NCBI GenBank assembly: GCA_965219515.1 | Contig: OZ244776.1 | Location: 4,216,001 to 4,280,000 of the forward strand | Direction of reading: 5' to 3' | DNA: 64,000 nucleotides | Source of the DNA: Ilyomonas sp965219515 | GTDB taxonomy: Bacteria > Bacteroidota > Bacteroidia > Chitinophagales > Chitinophagaceae | In this document: in pieces, positions 61,036-64,000 of the stretch | Layout of the letters: every line of letters begins with the position of its first letter | How positions within the stretch are numbered: the first letter of the stretch is position 1 | Notes under the pieces: model-generated | Databases searched by the model: none | What the model saw: the letters and a program-made list of their open reading frames with translations, nothing else | Told to the model about the DNA's origin: nothing | Translations under genes and position numbers: made by a program

Positions 61036-61214
61036 GAAGCAGGTTTTTGATGTACTGGAATAAGTGAGCAAGTCAAAAATAGAAGAAAGTTTTTAATTCC
61101 TACTAATTTTATAGATTTAATTTTTTTTCTTTTTTAAACCATTAGCTGCAGCAGGAAAAATGACGAATGATATTTTATCTGAACCCAAACAATTCCTATC
61201 TTATTTTTACACCA

Positions 61215-61856
61215 ATGCCGCAGCAGCTTTTTTTATTCGAACATGCAAAAGAATCTGATAACAGGGAAGATTTTTCTGTTGCAGACAAAAACGCTGCGTT
61301 GTCTGGCAGCAACAAAGCCGACGAGCCGGAAGAATTTTCTGCCGGTGATTTTGAAGAAACAGAAATAAATGAAATAAACCATACATCAGACACCAATCCG
61401 TTTGCAGACACACAGCGTCAAAAGCAGGAAAAGATTGATACGATGCTTTTGCTGCCCAATAAAAAACGCGGGCGAAAATCGTTCAAAGACATGGACGAAG
61501 AATCGGTTCTGATTGAAATTCCGGAAGATGATGTGTTGTATCAGAAACAATATTACCCAATGCGTATTGTGGCAGAATGGTTTGGCGTTACGCAATCGCA
61601 ACTGCGGCTTTGGGAAACCGAATTTGATATTTTACAACCGAGAAAGAACAGAAAAGGCGACCGGTTTTTCAGACCGGAGGACATAAAAAATCTGAAGTTA
61701 ATTTATCATCTCATTCGCCGCCGCAAGTTTACGCTGCAGGGCGCCAAACAGTATTTAAAAGACAACAGAAAAACCTTGCTGGCAACTATGCAATTAACCG
61801 AATCTTTATACAAGTTCAAACAATTTTTATTAGAACTGAAAGCGATATCAGGATGA
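61215..61856 (+). CDS. MerR-family transcriptional regulator
   Basis: Start at 61215 (MPQQLFLFEHAKESDNRED) rather than the frame start at 61167. About 213 residues. An acidic, probably disordered N-terminal half (to about 100) precedes a winged HTH, QYYPMRIVAEWFGVTQSQLR, LWETEFDILQPRKNRKGDRF, FRPEDIKNLKLI. This Bacteroidota MerR type with HTH at the C-terminus has no visible effector domain. The stop overlaps the next start (ATGA). Confidence 0.87.
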   Translation: MPQQLFLFEHAKESDNREDFSVADKNAALSGSNKADEPEEFSAGDFEETEINEINHTSDTNPFADTQRQKQEKIDTMLLLPNKKRGRKSFKDMDEESVLIEIPEDDVLYQKQYYPMRIVAEWFGVTQSQLRLWETEFDILQPRKNRKGDRFFRPEDIKNLKLIYHLIRRRKFTLQGAKQYLKDNRKTLLATMQLTESLYKFKQFLLELKAISG

Positions 61857-62398
61857 AATATACAGCAATGGCAATAACGGTTATTTTTTTTGCAATCACA
61901 TGTTTTGCGCAGCAGAAAACGGCGGACGATGTGCAGCCATATACCATAATGCAGAATGCAAACGAAAAAATTTTGAAAGGGTTACTTACGAGGTCGGTAA
62001 TTGAAAACGACAGTACTTTCAAATGGTTTAAAGACAACTATAAACTGGGACGGGTAGATGCCGCCGCCGTAGAAGCGTTTAAAAAAAATGGCAGGCAGGT
62101 GCAGATGGTTATTTTTGGCGGAACCTGGTGCGAAGACACGCAAAACCTGTTGCCGCAGTTTTATCGTTTGGCCGACAGTTCGCATTTTTCCGATTCCTCG
62201 GTTACGCTGATTGGTGTTGACCGTGATAAGAAAACATTGGACAATCTCAGCGAAGCGTTTCACATTACCAATGTGCCAACGTTTATTGTAATGAAAGACG
62301 GAAAAGAAGTTGCCCGCGTGGTAGAATACGGAAAATACGGACAAATAGATAAAGAGCTTGGCGAAATTGTAAATGGCTTGTCTTTGCCCTCACAATGA
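61853..62398 (+). CDS. Exported thioredoxin-family protein with a single active-site Cys
   Basis: 181 residues with a signal peptide ending ITCFAQQ. Thioredoxin fold: IFGGTWCEDTQNLLPQFYRL, LIGVDRDKK, cis-Pro in NVPTFIVMKDGKEV. The active site is WCEDT, with Cys only at the first position, so it is not a classical oxidoreductase. Translationally coupled to the MerR gene. Confidence 0.82.
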   Translation: MKYTAMAITVIFFAITCFAQQKTADDVQPYTIMQNANEKILKGLLTRSVIENDSTFKWFKDNYKLGRVDAAAVEAFKKNGRQVQMVIFGGTWCEDTQNLLPQFYRLADSSHFSDSSVTLIGVDRDKKTLDNLSEAFHITNVPTFIVMKDGKEVARVVEYGKYGQIDKELGEIVNGLSLPSQ

Positions 62399-62479
62399 AT
62401 GGATTTATGATAAGCGATTTGCAAATGGCAATTCACTTTTCACATCAATTAATCATTACTATTTACCAATAAACAAACT

Positions 62480-63472
62480 ATGATATATACTGCAAATGCA
62501 AATCGTTACAAAGAGATGAAATATCGCCGCTGCGGAAAAAGCGGCATCTTGTTACCCGAAATTTCATTGGGCTTATGGCACAATTTCGGCGGCGTAGATG
62601 TGTACGAAAATTACCGCGCTATCCTGCGGGCAGCGTTTGATGCCGGCATTACGCATTTCGATTTGGCCAACAATTACGGACCGCCGCCCGGCTCGGCAGA
62701 AGAAAACTTCGGGCGTATCTTACAACAGGATTTTCTGCCTTACCGCGATCAGTTGATTATTTCTTCCAAAGCCGGCTACCTGATGTGGGAAGGTCCATAT
62801 GGCGAATGGGGATCAAAAAAATATCTTGTGGCATCGCTCGATCAAAGCCTGAAGCGCATGAAGCTGGATTATGTTGATATATTTTACAGCCATCGTCCCG
62901 ACCCGAATACGCCGCTGGAAGAAACGATGATGGCGCTTGATCTTATTGTACGGCAGGGCAAAGCGTTGTATGTTGGCATTTCAAATTATCAGAAAGCGGA
63001 AGCGGAAAAAGCCATTTCCATTTTAAAGCAACTGGGCACACCCTGCTTAATTCATCAGCCTAAATACAGCATGTTTGAGCGCTGGGTAGAAGGCGGTTTG
63101 TTAGATGTACTGGAAGAAAATGGCGTTGGCTGCATTCCGTTTTCGCCTTTGGCGCAAGGTCTGTTAACCAATAAATACCTGAAAGGCATCCCTGACGATT
63201 CGCGCGCGCATAAAAGCACCGGCTTTTTACAGGAAGGTCAGGTTACGGAAGAAGCGGTTGCCAAAGCGCAGCAACTGAACAAGCTGGCAGAAGAACGCAA
63301 TCAAACGCTGGCTCAAATGGCGCTTGCCTGGCTGTTAAAAGATCAGCGCATTACATCGGTATTAATCGGCGTAAGCAAACTACAGCAGTTGCAGGATTGT
63401 TTACGGGCGATAGACAATACTACATTCAGCGGAGAAGAATTGGAAAAAATTGAAGGTATTCTGAAAGATTAA
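62480..63472 (+). CDS. Aldo/keto reductase 2, YghZ-like
   Basis: 330 residues. ITHFDLANNYGPPPGSAEEN gives catalytic Asp/Tyr, IISSKAGYLMWEGPYGEWGS the Lys, and YVDIFYSHRPDP the His. The GPYGEWGSKKYL segment is typical for the YghZ/GprA branch that reduces L-glyceraldehyde 3-phosphate and methylglyoxal. The first codons (to about residue 12) may be extra, since MKYRRCGKSGILLPEIS is the usual start. Confidence 0.88.
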   Translation: MIYTANANRYKEMKYRRCGKSGILLPEISLGLWHNFGGVDVYENYRAILRAAFDAGITHFDLANNYGPPPGSAEENFGRILQQDFLPYRDQLIISSKAGYLMWEGPYGEWGSKKYLVASLDQSLKRMKLDYVDIFYSHRPDPNTPLEETMMALDLIVRQGKALYVGISNYQKAEAEKAISILKQLGTPCLIHQPKYSMFERWVEGGLLDVLEENGVGCIPFSPLAQGLLTNKYLKGIPDDSRAHKSTGFLQEGQVTEEAVAKAQQLNKLAEERNQTLAQMALAWLLKDQRITSVLIGVSKLQQLQDCLRAIDNTTFSGEELEKIEGILKD

Positions 63473-63500
63473 GTATGAATTGTACTTGACAATCTAAACA

Positions 63501-63537
63501 AAAAAGCCGCCTCGCAAAATACGAGGCGGCTTTTTTT
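63501..63537. terminator. Bidirectional terminator
   Basis: AAAAAGCCGCCTCG and CGAGGCGGCTTTTTTT are perfect complements with a 7-base loop, A-run on one side and T-run on the other. It serves the aldo/keto reductase gene and the convergent RNase gene. Confidence 0.95.
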
Positions 63538-64000
63538 ACAGCTTTATTTCTTCATCGTTACTATCAAAAAAATGAAACTCGGTAAAATTGTAGTCATTGT
63601 TTTTGGTAATGGCAATCTTTGTTTTGTATTTGCGGCTCCATTTGTGGCGGATGGAATTAAACCACATTCCTTTGGTAAGATGTGAATATAAAATCGGGTG
63701 CACCGAAATGGTAATGTTGTGATGCTGATGCGTAACCAGATAATGCAAGCGCTTTTCTATTTCTTCTACCAGTAAAACGGAAGGAGAAATTTTGCCTGTG
63801 CCGTTACAGGAAGGGCAAATTTCAGAGGTATTGATATTTACCTCAGGCCTCATGCGCTGCCGCGTAAGCTGCATGATACCAAATTTTGAAATGGGAAGCA
63901 CGGCATGTTTAGCCCTGTCGGCACGCATCAGTTCTTCCATTGCATCCTGAATTTTTTTCTTGTTTTCAGGATGTTTCATATCAATAAAATCAACCACAAT
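63536..64000 (-). CDS. rng: Ribonuclease E/G, C-terminal part (cut by window edge)
   Basis: The minus-strand frame is open to the window end, reading IVVDFIDMKHPENKKKIQDA. VVDFIDM is the DNase-I-like catalytic segment with the metal-binding Asp of RNase E/G. CPSCNGTGKI is the zinc-link motif, and SKFGIMQLTRQRMRPE precedes it. The end lacks the long scaffold domain of RNase E, so RNase G type is more likely. It processes rRNA and starts mRNA decay. The N-terminal S1 domain lies outside the window. Confidence 0.92.
   Translation of the reverse strand: MVVDFIDMKHPENKKKIQDAMEELMRADRAKHAVLPISKFGIMQLTRQRMRPEVNINTSEICPSCNGTGKISPSVLLVEEIEKRLHYLVTHQHHNITISVHPILYSHLTKGMWFNSIRHKWSRKYKTKIAITKNNDYNFTEFHFFDSNDEEIKL

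Noticed and set aside
1..64000. CRISPR arrays or cas genes
   Set aside because: I saw no regularly spaced direct repeats with unique spacers. The repeats found are hairpins or leader cassettes with 1-2 kb spacing.

Overview
The window looks like a chromosomal segment of a Bacteroidota bacterium, probably of the family Chitinophagaceae. This rests on gene content: a TonB-dependent receptor with a carboxypeptidase-regulatory-like N-terminus, paired M16 peptidases, FG-GAP and vanadium-haloperoxidase-like proteins, and GG-type peptide leaders of the Bacteroidota kind. Weak Shine-Dalgarno signals and many dispersed inverted repeats agree. The species is not identified.

Layout. 1-4.3 kb: the end of an FG-GAP protein, a PAP2/haloperoxidase-like protein and a serine hydrolase. 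4.3-5.3 kb: debris of a GH76 gene and an SDR gene. 5.3-11.65 kb: TonB receptor, beta-helix lipoprotein, phytase-like histidine phosphatase and YncE-like propeller, which read as one uptake or phosphate-scavenging operon. 11.9-13.7 kb: remains of a mobile element (excisionase-like HTH and a tyrosine recombinase with three lesions) beside a CAT-anticodon tRNA. 14.1-20.5 kb: M16 pair, recX, tilS, rhomboid protease and a PIN toxin-antitoxin pair. 20.5-21.3 kb: a broken REP-associated transposase with REP hairpins.

The centrepiece is 21.5-40.0 kb, an accessory locus that I interpret as a ribosomally made, cysteine-rich peptide system. It holds five small precursors. Four share an almost identical 5' region and leader ending in AGS but have unrelated cores, and the fifth has a different leader that also ends in AGS. 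Every core has an even number of cysteines (6 or 8). Around them lie a C39-like/VKOR/thioredoxin fusion (split at an 11-G tract), three further thioredoxin-fold proteins, a two-domain glycosyltransferase plus a truncated paralogue, a DUF6625-like transferase, a peptidase-containing ABC exporter with intact Cys/His/Asp, an HlyD-type adaptor, a small HTH protein and an MG2-domain protein. Thiol oxidoreductases, a GT2 enzyme, a C39 exporter and Cys-rich GG-leader peptides together recall the parts list of Bacillota glycocins such as sublancin. This would be a Bacteroidota version with several precursors; that is inference. The precursors sit in a repeating module: tail of the VKOR gene, 5' region, leader, variable core, long hairpin, accessory gene.

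40.0-64.0 kb is mostly housekeeping: rlmH, serine acetyltransferase, an ArnT-like glycosyltransferase, a sugar transporter, aldo/keto reductases, a ROK kinase, a three-gene exopolysaccharide set (GT4, WecG/TagA, polyprenyl-phosphate sugar transferase), an IS630 element with a -1 frameshift signal, small envelope proteins, a PolB-like exonuclease, a polysaccharide deacetylase, dapD, a cation/proton antiporter, a MerR regulator and the C-terminal part of an RNase E/G.

Dispersed inverted repeats are unusually active here. They lie in intergenic gaps, supply stop codons to tilS and the rhomboid gene, truncate a glycosyltransferase, and are carried in frame inside the exporter and TilS.
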